64,000 bases of DNA from assembly GCF_900660495.1 (NCBI RefSeq), contig NZ_LR214950.1, positions 992,001 to 1,056,000 of the forward strand, in the 5' to 3' direction. Position numbers and translations under genes: made by a program. This document shows positions 34,987 to 45,966 of the stretch, one piece after another (position 1 is the first letter of the stretch; each line of letters starts with the position of its first letter). The notes under the pieces are model-generated. The model made no database searches and was not told where the DNA came from. It saw only the letters and a program-made list of their open reading frames with translations. The stretch comes from Mycoplasmopsis gallinacea (GTDB taxonomy: Bacteria > Bacillota_I > Bacilli_A > Mycoplasmatales > Metamycoplasmataceae).

Positions 34987-35720
34987 TGGGATTTATAGAA
35001 CAAGAAAGATTGCAAAAGATTCTTTCACAAGCAGGGATTGCTTCAAGAAGAGAGTCAGAAGAATTAATTAAAAAAGGAAAAGTTGTTGTTAATGGAAAAG
35101 TAGCAAAACTTGGGGATAAAGCAAGTTTTAAAGATGAAATTTTAGTGAATGGAAAACCAATTCAAGAAGAAGAAAAAGTGTACTTTTTACTTAACAAACC
35201 ACCTAAAACAGTGTGCACCCTTAAGGACAATTTTAATCGCACTATCGTTACTGATTTAATTGATACTCCTTATAAAATTTTCCCAGTAGGTCGTCTTGAC
35301 TATGATACAACTGGTGTTTTACTTTTGACTAATGATGGAGAAATGGCAAACAAATTAATTCATCCAAAATACCAAATCCCACGTGTTTATAGAGCTAGAT
35401 TAAATTCACCACTAACACCTAAAGAACTTAAGTATTTAAACACACCTGTCCAAATTAATGGAAAAGAAAGCAAGCAAGATGTGCTTGTTGCTGATAATAA
35501 AAGTTACTTTGTTATTTTGACTGTAGGAACTTATCACCATGTTAAAGAACTTTTTAAATTAGTTGATCGAACTGTTTTAAATTTAAAAAGAATTGAATTT
35601 GCAGGGCTTACAATCGAAGGACTTCCAGTTGGAGCTTATCGAAGATTAAAATTAAAAGAATTGAAATTTATTCGCACATTATTGGAGAAAAAAGATGAAG
35701 AATTGAATCAGAAAAAATAA
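34986..35720 (+). CDS. rluB: RsuA/RluB family pseudouridine synthase
   Basis: 244 aa. N-terminal S4 RNA-binding domain (ERLQKILSQAGIASRRESEELI), then the synthase with the catalytic Asp in FPVGRLDYDTTGVLLLTNDG and the later VGTYHHVKELF. Makes pseudouridine in 23S (RluB) or 16S (RsuA) rRNA; the exact target cannot be told from sequence. The start overlaps the nadD stop by one base (TAATG). Confidence 0.9.
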   Translation: MGFIEQERLQKILSQAGIASRRESEELIKKGKVVVNGKVAKLGDKASFKDEILVNGKPIQEEEKVYFLLNKPPKTVCTLKDNFNRTIVTDLIDTPYKIFPVGRLDYDTTGVLLLTNDGEMANKLIHPKYQIPRVYRARLNSPLTPKELKYLNTPVQINGKESKQDVLVADNKSYFVILTVGTYHHVKELFKLVDRTVLNLKRIEFAGLTIEGLPVGAYRRLKLKELKFIRTLLEKKDEELNQKK

Positions 35721-36732
35721 ACTTTTCTTAGTTTTAACTTCAGCAGCATTTTTTGCTCCAGTAGCTCTTGCAGCTTCTTGTGGTTCTTTTGAAAAAAAAC
35801 TCAGCACAGAAGATAAACAAAGAGAAGCTACTTGAAAAAAAGAGATTGCATCATTAAAAAGTTATTATGAAAGCTTTAAAAACTTCTGAGATGATAAATA
35901 TGATAATGGCAGCTTAACTTCACCTAAAAATTTTGGTTTTTATTACAAAAATATAATGGAAAAAGTTACTGATTTATCTAAAGCGTTACAAAAAGTTCAT
36001 ACAAAAATTAATGATGAAGAATTTGAAGGTAAAGAGCAAATTCTTCAAAGGTTTTTTACTGAAACTGACCTAAGTGAAAATGTTATTAAAACTTATATTG
36101 ATGCTTACAATAGATTTAGTCAAATTAACTCCCATTTTGAAGCTTTAAAAAACCAACGTTCTTTTGAAGGTGCTCCAGGGACAAGTAATAAATATAGGGA
36201 ATATTATGACAGAATATTTATTGAAGGTAATTCTGAATTAGTTTTTGATCGTGAATTTGACGATCTTTTTACAAATAAAAGTGTCCAAGATCTTTTAGAT
36301 AGCTATAATAGTTTTTGATATGATAAAGAACTTCGTGAAATTGATTATGCTGCTCTAGCTGAAAAAATTCAAGTTGATGCTAGTGGTGAAAATAAAGTTA
36401 TTGCTCATAAAGAAGCAATTGGAAACATTATTAAAGAATGAGCTACTGTTGTTGCTCAAAATGATTCTGTTGCAAATCAAAAAATTAAAGAGTTTATTGA
36501 TTATTTAAAAAATTCAGAACTTCAAAACAATGCTGAATTCCATAAATTAATTGTAAATATCGAAGATCTTTATAGCCAATTTTTAGAAAGTGTAAATTCA
36601 GTCACAAGTCAATTTGGGAATAAGTATCCATATGAAAAAATCTTAAATAGCTTTAATGAAAATTCAGATTTAGTTAAATTCAATGATAAATTTAAAGAAA
36701 TTAAAGACTTATACCAAAGTTGAAAAAATTAA
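35695..36732 (+). CDS. Lipoprotein, 345 aa, function unknown
   Basis: The ATG at 35695 lies in the end of rluB (26-base overlap) and follows TTGGAGAA. Signal peptide with lipobox ALAASC (Cys29). The mature part is charged, mainly helical and Phe/Tyr-rich, with TGA-Trp codons at several places (NFWDD, SFWYD, KEWAT, QSW). The last codons are SWKN before TAA. Reminiscent in size and pattern of other helical mycoplasma lipoproteins; no family recognised. It is odd that a surface gene is locked into an operon of NAD and rRNA enzymes. Confidence 0.85.
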
Positions 36733-36740
36733 GGAGAATC

Positions 36741-37820
36741 ATGCAACAAGAATTTAAAAATCGTTTAATTAAGTACTTAGAAATTTATGGAATGAGCCGT
36801 TATGAAGAACCTGTAGTTGATGAAATTAAAAAAGAACTTGGTTCATTAAATTATGAAATTTCAAGAGATAAAATGGGTTCACTTATTTTGCATAAACCAT
36901 CAAAAAATCCTAATGCACCTAAAGTTATGATTGCTGCGCATATGGATGAAGTTGGTTATTTAGTAAGAATGATTGATGATAAAGGACAATTACTTCTTAC
37001 GCCAGTTGGTGGAATTTGACCTACAGTAGTAGTTGGTACCAAAGCCACTTTAATTAATAATGCTGGTGAAAAATTCGATGGTGTATTTGGACATACATCA
37101 ATTCACATTATGGAAGCTGAAAAAGTATCAAAAGCAATTACAAATAAAGAAATCTATGCAGATTTTGGGTTTAAAAATAAACAAGATGCTTTAGATAATG
37201 GTGTTGAAATTGGTGATAGAGTGTATCTTTCAGGAGAAACAATTCACTTTAAGGATCCTAATTTAGTAGGTGGAAAATCAATGGATAACCGTGCTGGAGT
37301 GACTGTTTTAGAATTTATTGCTAAAGAAATGGCAAACAAAGAATTAGATGTAAATTTATATTTAGTATGAACAGTGCAAGAAGAAGTAGGTACCAGAGGT
37401 GCTAAAACATCTGTAAGTGTGGTAAATCCTGATGTAGCTATTGCTTTAGATACAACTTCTAGCCACGATACAATAGGGACTATTCCAGGTACAACCGCTT
37501 TATTTAAAGGAGCTGCTTTAAGAGTGCATGATGGTGGAACTATGATGGATCCGAAATTAGTTAATTTCTTTGTCAATACATCTAAAAAATACAACATTGA
37601 TGCTTATAAATTTGTAGCAGCTGGTGGTGGAACTGATGCAGCACAGCTTCAATATTCAAAAGGTGGAGCAGCAACTATTACAATTTCACTTCCACAAAGA
37701 TACCTTCACAGTCCAATTGGAGTATGTGCAATTAGTGATTTACTTGCAGCTAAAGATTTACTTGTTAAATTTTTAGAAGATTTCAACACTTCAGAATATG
37801 ATAAAATTAAATATAATTAA
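36741..37820 (+). CDS. M42 family glutamyl/leucyl aminopeptidase
   Basis: 359 aa. Two-metal peptidase removing N-terminal residues from peptides in the cytoplasm, of use to an organism fed on host peptides. Metal ligands: AAHMDEVGY (His), KSMDNRAG (bridging Asp), QEEVGTRGA (catalytic Glu and metal Glu), ALDTTSSHD (Asp), and the late LHSPIGVCAISD (His). TGA-Trp in GGIWPTVVV. The ATG at 36741 follows AAGGAG, 8 bases after the lipoprotein stop. Confidence 0.92.
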
Positions 37821-37885
37821 AAATAGATAGTTTTTTGTTTTAATAAATTACTTCAATTTAATATTAAAATTTTAAGGAGGTCACA

Positions 37886-38125
37886 ATGATTGGAATGGCA
37901 ACATCAAGTTTTGTGCTTATGCTTGTTTTTGTAATCATCGGGGTTGCGGTTGCTGCGGGTTTATTAACATTTTTCCTTGTACGTAGAATGTTCCAAAAGC
38001 AACTTAAAGAAAACCCACCTATTTCAGAGAAAATGATTCGTGTAATGTTCCAACAAATGGGACGTAAAGCAAGCGAAAGCCAAATTAGACAAGTTATGCG
38101 TTCAATGCAAAATGCAAAAGATTAA
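37886..38125 (+). CDS. UPF0154 (YneF-like) membrane protein, 79 aa
   Basis: An N-terminal TM helix (about 8-32) is followed by the family pattern RRMFQKQLKENPPISEKMIRVMFQQMGRKASESQIRQVMR. One of the few small membrane proteins kept across Firmicutes and Mollicutes; function unknown. The ATG at 37886 follows an excellent AAGGAGGTCA. Own terminator. Confidence 0.9.
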   Translation: MIGMATSSFVLMLVFVIIGVAVAAGLLTFFLVRRMFQKQLKENPPISEKMIRVMFQQMGRKASESQIRQVMRSMQNAKD

Positions 38126-38127
38126 TT

Positions 38128-38152
38128 AAAGCACAGTAAATTGTGCTTTTTA
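38128..38152 (+). terminator. Terminator after the UPF0154 gene
   Basis: Stem AAAGCACA / TGTGCTTT with a 6-base loop and a T run; ktrB starts 20 bases later. Confidence 0.8.
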
Positions 38153-38171
38153 CTTTTAATAAAGGAAAATT

Positions 38172-39815
38172 ATGAAATTAAGAGAAAGATGACGTTTATG
38201 AAAAAACAGAGCAAAAATGGGTTCGTTTTTCAATAAATGTAATTTTTTGTGGATCAAGCACGTCAAAAACAAGAAGAATCTTAAATTCCTTTTTCTTGTC
38301 TATATAGCAATTGTCGTCATTTCGAGTTTGCTTTTATGAAGTCCTTGAACCCAAAATTTAAGCCCATCTTCTGGAAATACAGCAATTAGCTACATTGACG
38401 CCATTTTTACAACAAGTAGTGCTTTTAGTGACACTGGTCTTGTTGTAAAAGATACTTACAAACATTGAAATATCTTTGGACAAGCTATTATTGCAATTTT
38501 AATTTTTGCAGGTGGGGTAGGTATTTTTGCGCTGAAAATTTTCATTTTCAACTGGATTTTTAGGCGTAAAAATATTTCAATTTTAGAAATGAAACTCCTT
38601 CAAAGCGAAAGAGGAGGAACTGATTCAGCTAAAGTTGGAAAATTAGTTATTTCTGCAGTTAAATTCTTAGTTTTAACCATTATTTTATTTGGTTTTATTC
38701 TAAGCATTTACTTTTACTTTACAGATATTAATACAACTAGTGGAATTAAAGAATATTTAGCTAAAAATGGTGAAATTGATGCTAATGGAGTTTGACTTAA
38801 TTCACCAAAAGGTGATTTAGCTAAAGCTTTTAGATTTGGATTTTTTCACACTATTAGCGCTATTAATAATGCTGGTTTTGACATTATGTCTGGCTTTTCA
38901 CTAATGCCTTATTACACAGATTATTTTGTGCAAATTTGCTTTATTACACTTTTTATCATTGGTGGATTAGGTTATCCGGTTTTATTTGATTTAAAAGGGT
39001 ATTTTTCACACAAAATTAAGCGTAAAAAATCAAGATATCATTTTACTTTATTTACTAAATTATCTCTTAGTGTATACTTTTTAGTCTTTTTATTTGGGCT
39101 TGGAACTAGTTTAGGATTTGAGCTTACTTCTACTAATATTGAAAGTATGTGAAATAAGCTTGATTCTAGCGGTCAAAATTATTTTTACGGAAATGTATTT
39201 AACCGTTTATTTGGAATTTTCTTCACTAGCTTTTCAACTCGTAGTGCTGGATTTTTCACAGTTCACCTTAAAGACTTTTCACTTGGTTCAATAATTACTT
39301 TTATGATTATGATGTTTATTGGTGCTTCACCAGCATCAACTGGTGGCGGAGTAAGAACTACTACAATTGGTGTCTTTTTAATGTCAATTTTCAATATGGT
39401 TGTAGATAAACCAAGAGTTAGAATTTTCAAAAGAGCTATTAAAAAAGATACAGTTGATATGTCTAGTAAAGTGCTTGGAATTGCTTTTATCATTGTAATT
39501 GTAGCTTGCTTTATTTGTTTTAGCTCATTTAGCGATTATGGTGGTAAAATCATTACATCAGCTTCACAAGCTGATGGAACAAAAGTTCCTATTTATGGAA
39601 CTGAACATATTCTTTTTGAAGTAGCTAGCGCCTTTGGGACTACCGGTTTAAGTAGTGGAATTACAGCAAGTTTAAATACAGCTTCCAAAATAACCATTTT
39701 AATTGTGATGTTTATTGGTCAATTTGGAATTTCTTCAACTTTATTGGTGTGAAAAAGAAAACGCAATAACCATCGAAGTTATGAATATGCTGAAGATGAT
39801 GTTGCAATTGGATAG
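38172..39815 (+). CDS. ktrB: K+ uptake protein, membrane subunit (KtrB/TrkH type)
   Basis: 547 aa. Eight-TM channel-like transporter with four pore loops carrying the selectivity Gly: SAFSDTGLV (pore 1), SAINNAGFD (pore 2), SFSTRSAGFF (pore 3) and SAFGTTGLSSG (pore 4). The gating-loop region follows GASPASTGGGVRTTT. Seven or so Trp codons are TGA. A charged N-terminus of about 45 residues precedes the first helix. The ATG at 38172 follows AAAGGAAA. Makes the K+ pathway with the downstream KtrA ring. Confidence 0.93.
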
Positions 39816-39823
39816 GAGAAAAA

Positions 39824-40495
39824 ATGAAATTAAAATATTCTAATGATATCTGTGTTATTGGAACAGGTCGTTTTGGTTCAGCTGTTATTGAACAACTTTT
39901 AAGAATGAACAAAAACATTTTACTTATCGACCGTGAAGAAGAAAATGTTAAAACTTATAATAGTGAAGTTGATCACATCATCATTGCCGACGCAACTGAT
40001 ACTAGAGCTTTAAAAGGAGCTGGTGTTGATCAAGTTGAAACCGTGGTTGTTGCTGTTTCTGATAATATTGAAATTATTGCTGCTTTAAAAGAGCTTAGAG
40101 TAAAAAACATCATTGCTAGATCAAAAAGCAGAAACCATGCAAGGGTTCTTAAGCAAATTGGTGTAAATATTATTGTGAGTCCTGAACATGAAGCGGGAGT
40201 AAGGACAGCACTTATTGCTGCTAATACCAACTTTATTAAATATAGCAAAAACTTACAAGAAATCGGAAATAACTTCGTCTTTGGAACCACATCATTGCAT
40301 AATCCAGATTTATTTAACAAAAAACTTTCTCAACTTAATTTCAATGAACGAGAAATTACTGCAGTTCTTGTAAAAAGAAACTCTACTCCAATGCGTCCAA
40401 CTGGAGATTTAGAACTTTTTGAAAATGACCAAATCACTATTGTAGGTCAAGTGGATAACGTTACCGAAGCTTTTGAATGATTTAACGAAAAATAA
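39824..40495 (+). CDS. ktrA: K+ uptake regulatory subunit (KtrA)
   Basis: 223 aa. RCK_N domain with a Rossmann fold: VIGTGRFGSAVIEQL (nucleotide loop), LLIDREEENV (acidic end of beta 2), ADATDTRAL; then RCK_C with the LFENDQITIVG end. KtrA octamers gate KtrB through ATP/ADP binding. The ATG at 39824 follows TAGGAG that overlaps the ktrB stop region. Ends in EWFNEK. Confidence 0.93.
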
Positions 40496-40500
40496 TATTT

Positions 40501-40526
40501 GCAGGCCTATTAAGGCTTGCTTTTTA
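40501..40526 (+). terminator. Terminator of ktrBA
   Basis: GCAGGCCT / AGGCTTGC with one G-T pair and a 4-base loop, then five T. Confidence 0.75.
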
Positions 40527-40530
40527 TATA

Positions 40531-40563
40531 TAAAAGCACTTAAGGAAGATTCCTTAAGTGCCA
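40531..40563 (-). terminator. Terminator of the DUF3137-like gene
   Basis: Perfect 12-bp stem GCACTTAAGGAA / TTCCTTAAGTGC; on the minus strand it is followed by TTTTATATATA. It lies 23 bases past the stop at 40584. Confidence 0.8.
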
Positions 40564-40583
40564 TATTATCCATAAATATATAT

Positions 40584-41654
40584 TTATAAGTATAATGAAA
40601 AGTGTAAAAATGCAATTAAGTAATAAAAACTAAATGAATCTGAATAAATATCTTTAACAATTGCTTTAAATACTTTTTCTGATTTAACTGAGAAAGCAAA
40701 ATCTAAATTCATAAATCCTTTTTCACCAATATTTGAAAACATTACATATTCACGGCTTGCTATTGATGAAACAGCAGGTTCTGGGAATTTAACATTTTTT
40801 CTTTCTTTATCGTATCAAGAAACGCTAGTTTCCATTGCTAAAGGAGTATACATTTGTCTAATTTTTAATTCATTATTAGTTGTTAATTTGAAAATTTTAT
40901 TAAATCTATCATTTTCAAGTTTAACTTTAGCTCCCAATGGGTTGTTTCCACGGAATAAAGTGAAGTTAAATTGTCTATCTTGTAAAATTGATGTATCTAC
41001 TTTTATATATGAATTTCATCTATTGCGTTCTCTTTGATTTTTCCCGCTTCCTTCAATTCATCGGTAAAGTACATTTTGAGTAACGACCATATATTTATTA
41101 TGAAGTAAAAGTTTTCTAGGTGGTGTAATGTCAATAATTTTGGCATCACTAGGAATTGAAACATTGTGGTAATACATTTCTTGTTTAGTAATTTCTAAGT
41201 TAGTATCAACACCTTGGCTATTTAATGCCCCAATTTCTTCTCTTGTTAAATAGTTGAAATCATCTCCAAAAATTTGGAAGGTTTTATTATAAATAAAATC
41301 TTCATTTAAGCTTCTTAAAATTAAATTTTTAATAGTGTCTTTATTTTTCTTGTAAATTCAAAAGAAAATAACTGCTACAACTATAGAAGCAATTAGTCCA
41401 ATTAACGAAATTATTAAAACAACTCCACCGAAAGCAGTTGAATTATAAGCAAAACTAGCTCCTAATGCTGCTAATATTAAAAAGAAAAATCCGGCAATCA
41501 GAGCAACAATTCCAATTATTCTTCCTTTTCTTGCTTTTGCAACTTCAGGACCTTTATATGCTTTTTCAACATTTTCTTTAATAAAAGGCATCATTTCTTC
41601 TTTGAATTTGGCGAAAAATTCATTGCTAGACATTGGGTCTTTTATGATTCTCAT
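40584..41654 (-). CDS. DUF3137-like membrane protein, 356 aa
   Basis: The ATG at 41654 follows AAAGGAG; one frame with TGA-Trp runs to the TAA at 40584. N-terminal charged helix (FFAKFKEEMMPFIKENVEKAY), then two adjoining TM helices (residues about 47-70 and 75-98), then WIYKKNKDTIKNLILRSLNEDFIYNKTFQIFGDDF and a beta-rich soluble domain with IDITPPRKLLLHNKYMVVTQNVLYRW. This layout is that of DUF3137 proteins, which occur in many mycoplasmas without known function. Family call is from memory and tentative. Confidence 0.75.
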
Positions 41655-41816
41655 ATTTCTCCTTTTTAGTAGCTTTTAGGGATGAAATTAAATTATTTAA
41701 TTTCCCCATAAAGCCATATTTATATTATAATATAAACTGTATTTAAACTTTTTAATATGTACCAATGTTTATTTTCAAATTAATAATTATTAACTTAAAT
41801 TTTTATAGGAGTATTT

Positions 41817-43748
41817 ATGGAAGCAACTAGAATAATTCCGTTAGGTGGTGTTGAAGAAATCGGTAAATCGACTCTGATTGTTGAACACAAAAACCACATT
41901 TTTTTAATTGATGCAGGTATTAAATTTGCAGATACTTATAATACAGGAGTTAAGGGGATTATCCCTAATTATGAGTATTTAAATGGTAAAGGCAAAAAGA
42001 TCGAAGGTCTTTTTATTACTCATGGTCACGAAGATCATATTGGTGGAGTTGTTTATTTAGTTAAACAAACAAAAATTAAGAAAATTTTTGCTCCTAGAAT
42101 TGCTATTCAGTATTTGAAATTAAAATTCGAAGAGCATGGAATCACTCGTCCTATCGAATTTATCGAGATGCAAAAAGCTGATGTTTATCATTTTGCTAAT
42201 AATGAATGTAAAGTTGATTTTTGAACCGCGCAGCACTCAATTCCTGATGCATTTGGAATTAGAGTTACTACTCCAAATGGTTCAATTATGTGTACTGGTG
42301 ATTTTAGATTTGACTATACCCCAATTGGAAATTTAACTGACTTTGCTCGTCTTGATCAAATTGGAAAAGAAGGGTTAACTGCTCTTTTAAGTGATTCAAC
42401 TAATGCAATGCGTCCTAAACATTCACCAAGTGAAAGTGACATACTAACTGACATTGAAGCACATATGCTTAATGCTAAAAAGAAAATCATTATCACAACT
42501 TTTGCATCTAACTTAACTAGGGTAAAAGTTATTATAGACCTTGCTGTAAAGCTTAAAAAGAAAGTTATTTGCTTTGGGCGTTCAATGATTCAAGGAATTA
42601 AAATTGGTCGTAAATTAGGTTATATCAATGTCCCTGATGGTGTTATTATTGATAAAAAACAACTTGCAAATACTAAACCTTCTGATTTAGTGATTTTAAC
42701 AACTGGTTCTCAAGGTGAGCAACTTGCAGCTTTATCAAGAATGAGTTATGGAAAACATGCTTCAATTAATATTGAAAAAGGTGATGTTGTCATTTTTTCT
42801 TCAAGCCCAATTCCAGGGAATAGAATGATCATTGAGCTTCTTGTAAACCGTTTATACAAACTTGGGGCTATCATCAAAGAAAATGGTGTTGATGGATATT
42901 TACATACTTCAGGGCATGCTTACCGTTATGAGCATGATAAAATTTTCCAATTAACTAAGCCTAAATACTTCCTCCCTTATCATGGAGAATTTAGGATGTC
43001 TGTAGCACATGGAAATACAGCTATTGAAAATGGTGTTAAAAAAGAAAATGTAATTATTATCCGTAAGGGTGTAGTTTACAATATGCTTAAAGGTGAAATT
43101 TTCCCAACTGATGAAAAAGTTGATTTTGGACCAGTTTATATTGATGGAAATACCGTTTTATCTCTTTCAAGTGATACTTTAAAACAAAGAATTCAGCTTA
43201 AAGATAGTGGTTTTGTAAATATTGTTTTTGTAATTGATGCAAAAACAAACTCAATTGTCACTCGTCCACAAATTATCACTAGAGGCGCTTTCTTTGTCAA
43301 AACTTCAAAAGAACTTGTTGAAGAAAGTAAACGTGTAGCACATGGTGCTGTGCTTTATCACATTAAAAATAATAAGAATTGAACTATTGCTGAGCTTGAA
43401 AAAATTGTTATTGAGCGTTTAAGCACTCTTTATTACAAAGAAAAACGTAGAGATCCAATTATCATCCCGACCTTTATATTAACTAATGAAAAACCTGATA
43501 GTGTAGTTGGTAAAACCAAAATCAATTTTACTAACTCAAGAACTTTTGTTTCTGATTCAGAAAATGAAGAAGAGCAAAATAATCAAGTAAATCCAAACAA
43601 TAAAGATAAAAAGAAAAGCAAGCCAAAACAAAACAAACGTAAAACCAATTTAAAAGGTCAAAAAGAATTACTTAAAGAAGTTAAAAAATCAATTTTTGGA
43701 GATATTGAAGTTGATCAACTTGATATTGATGAAGAAGATGAAAAATAA
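41817..43748 (+). CDS. rnj: Ribonuclease J
   Basis: 643 aa. Zn-dependent beta-CASP nuclease with 5'-3' exo- and endonuclease action on mRNA and rRNA. Metal motif HGHEDH at 69-74; CTGDFRFD, then beta-CASP SDSTNAMRPKHSPSE, TTGSQGEQLAALSRM, SSSPIPGNR and TSGHAYRYEHD. The catalytic core is followed by an RNase J C-terminal domain and a basic/acidic tail (KDKKKSKPKQNKRK, DQLDIDEEDEK) of about 75 residues. The last 221 bases lie within the 293-bp duplication made by the IS just downstream; this copy is whole. Confidence 0.93.
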
Positions 43749-43820
43749 AAACATACCTTTTTAAAGTGCTATAATTTTTGCACTAAAGGTATGTTTTTTA
43801 TCTAAAAAAGGATTTATTAT
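43528..43820. repeat. Left copy of 293-bp target duplication (IS1634-type element)
   Basis: Runs from TTACTAACTCAAG inside rnj to GGATTTATTAT before the IS; identical to 45676-45968. Bases just outside differ on both sides. It contains the last 73 codons of rnj, its stop and terminator, and the ribosome site and first two bases of the tsaC start codon. Confidence 0.95.
43748..43800 (+). terminator. Terminator of rnj
   Basis: Two-part stem AAACATACCTTT / AAAGGTATGTTT with inner AGTGC / GCACT and a T run. The loop holds TATAAT (43770-43775), so it may also carry a -10 for the next gene. Duplicated at 45896. Confidence 0.8.
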
Positions 43821-43865
43821 CCTGAGTTTCCAAGTTAAGAGCAACTTTGCAATCAGGAAAAATTT

Positions 43866-43898
43866 ATACTCATATACTAAAGTATATGAGTATTTTTT
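43866..43898 (+). terminator. Terminator inside the left end of the IS1634-type element
   Basis: Perfect 13-bp stem ATACTCATATACT / AGTATATGAGTAT with a 2-base apparent loop and six T. It would stop transcription entering from rnj. Confidence 0.8.
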
Positions 43899-43953
43899 AA
43901 TAAAAAATATCTTTTTTACTAAAACTACTCAAACTATATGATATAATTTAATT

Positions 43954-45588
43954 ATGAGTAATTACATTTTATGCAAAACAAAAAAGTCAAAAGGAACTTA
44001 TCTTGGTTTAGCAGTTTCTAATGGTTATGGTAAAGGTATTAGTCAAATGGTTGGTGTAGGATACTGAGAAGAAATTAAAGAAAAATATTCTCTTTCTAGT
44101 TTGGAAGATATAAAACCACTAGCCAAACTTATAGAAGTGAGTTCAGATAAAAAAGCTGTAAAATCTAAATTTTTTGAACTATTGGAACCAATGTCAGTAC
44201 GAACCAATGTTAAAAACATTGGTATCGATTTAATTTATAAAGTTATAAAAGAATTAGAATTGTTTAGTTTTTTACCAAATTCAAAACACAAATCTCTTCA
44301 AGAAGTGCTCGAATTTATAATAGGAACAAGAATAATTTTCCCTAGAAGTTATATTTGTCAATACAAAAATAAAAATGACTTTATCCAAGGTTTAAACATT
44401 AAAAAGTCATCTATTTATAATTACTTAGATATTTTTTTAGAAAACAAAAACACTATACTATTAAATCTTTATGATAAATTGAAAAAGTTAACTGATAGAA
44501 ATGAAAAAGTTATACATTTTGATAATACAACAGTTTATTTTGAGAGCTTTTCAAGAAGCGGAATAAGAAATAAAGGTTTTTCAAAAGATGGAAAACACAA
44601 TGAAGATCAAATCGTAATAGCAATGGCCACAGATAACAATGGAATTCCCTTTCACTACAAAGTTTTTCCAGGAAACACAGCTGATTCGCAAACTTTAATA
44701 ACATTTTTAGTTGAAATGAAGAAAATTTATAACATAAAAGATGTTGTTGTAATTGCTGATAGAGGGTTAAGTCAAAGTGCAAACATTAGATTTTTAGAAC
44801 AAAAAGGTTATAAATTTATATTTCAAAAACGAATTGATAATTTAAATGCTGAATCAAGAAACTTTATAGTTCAAGATAAAGATTATATGTGCATAAATAA
44901 TATATTTTCTAAAGAAAGAATTATTGAATCTTCTTGAAATAAGAAAAGATTTAATGGTAATTACAGAAAACAAATTGTTTATTTTAGTCCTTCAAAAGAA
45001 ACATTAGATAAAGTAAAAAGAAAAAACCTTATAGATAGAATTAATAAAAAATCAATTGGCGGAACAATATGCTTAAGCGATTTGGTTACAGAATACAAAA
45101 GAAAATATATGGATGTAGATGGTGTCACAGTTGGAAGATTAAACTATGACAAAATAAAGAAAATAGCTGATCAAGATGGATTTTATATGATAGAAACAAA
45201 TATCCTTGATTTATCAGCAGAAAAAGCAAATGAAATTTATAGACAACAATGAAAAATAGAAGAAGGTTTTCGTATTTTAAAATCATCACTTGAAATTAGA
45301 CCTATTTTTATTCATAAAGAAGAGCATATTCTAGCGCATGTATTTTTATGTTTCTTATCTCTTGTTGTTCTAAAATATTCAATCTTTAAACTGAAAAAAT
45401 TCTATGAAACAAATGGAGAAATTCAGAAAATTACAATTAACAAATTTATAGATGCTTTAAAACTTATAACTATAACTCAAAAAATAGTAAATGATGAAGT
45501 AGTATCGGAAATTACAAATAATTTAGATCCATCACACAAAGAGTTAAACAAAATATATAGTGATTTTTACAACATACTAGATAAATAG
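43954..45588 (+). CDS. IS1634-family transposase, 544 aa, apparently intact
   Basis: IS4-superfamily DDE enzyme. D190 (IHFDNTTVYF), D269 (VIADRGLS) and E436 in YRQQWKIEEGFRILK, which matches the Y(2)R(3)E(6)K motif with R changed to Q. The IS1634-type features GFSKDGKHNEDQIV and LEIRPIF are present. TATAAT at 43942-43947 ends 6 bases before the ATG at 43954, with no ribosome site, so leaderless translation is likely. Two or three Trp codons are TGA. No frameshift is visible, so the element may be active. Confidence 0.92.
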
Positions 45589-45607
45589 TTCTAGTAATTT
45601 TTAAGAC

Positions 45608-45651
45608 AAAAAAACGAATACGTCTATATAGTAGATGTATTCGTTTTTTTA
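45608..45651. terminator. Bidirectional terminator inside the right end of the IS1634-type element
   Basis: Stem AAAAAAACGAATAC / GTATTCGTTTTTTT with a further TCTA / TAGA pair inside; A run on one side and T run on the other. Confidence 0.85.
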
Positions 45652-45675
45652 CAGGTTGTAACTTGGAAACTCAGG

Positions 45676-45896
45676 TTACTAACTCAAGAACTTTTGTTTC
45701 TGATTCAGAAAATGAAGAAGAGCAAAATAATCAAGTAAATCCAAACAATAAAGATAAAAAGAAAAGCAAGCCAAAACAAAACAAACGTAAAACCAATTTA
45801 AAAGGTCAAAAAGAATTACTTAAAGAAGTTAAAAAATCAATTTTTGGAGATATTGAAGTTGATCAACTTGATATTGATGAAGAAGATGAAAAATAA
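45676..45896 (+). pseudogene. Duplicated 3' fragment of rnj
   Basis: Copies the last 73 codons of rnj (TNSRTFVSDSENEEEQ to DEEDEK). The frame opens at a TTG at 45663 within the IS end, but lacks a ribosome site. It is a by-product of the insertion and not a gene. Confidence 0.9.
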
Positions 45897-45948
45897 AAAC
45901 ATACCTTTTTAAAGTGCTATAATTTTTGCACTAAAGGTATGTTTTTTA
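45896..45948 (+). terminator. Duplicated rnj terminator, upstream of tsaC
   Basis: Same sequence as 43748-43800. TATAAT in its loop at 45918-45923 is a candidate -10 for tsaC. Confidence 0.75.
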
Positions 45949-45966
45949 TCTAAAAAAGGATTTATT

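Larger units (their letters stand above)
43821..45675 (+). mobile_element. IS1634-type insertion sequence, 1,855 bp
   Basis: Perfect 17-bp terminal inverted repeats CCTGAGTTTCCAAGTTA (43821-43837) and its complement (45659-45675). One transposase gene, with a terminator just inside each end. The 293-bp target duplication fits IS1634 of M. mycoides, which is known for very long and variable duplications. Confidence 0.92.

Noticed and set aside
45663-45896. 77-codon frame after the IS1634-type element as a new gene
   Set aside because: All but the first few codons are an exact copy of the rnj tail from the target duplication.
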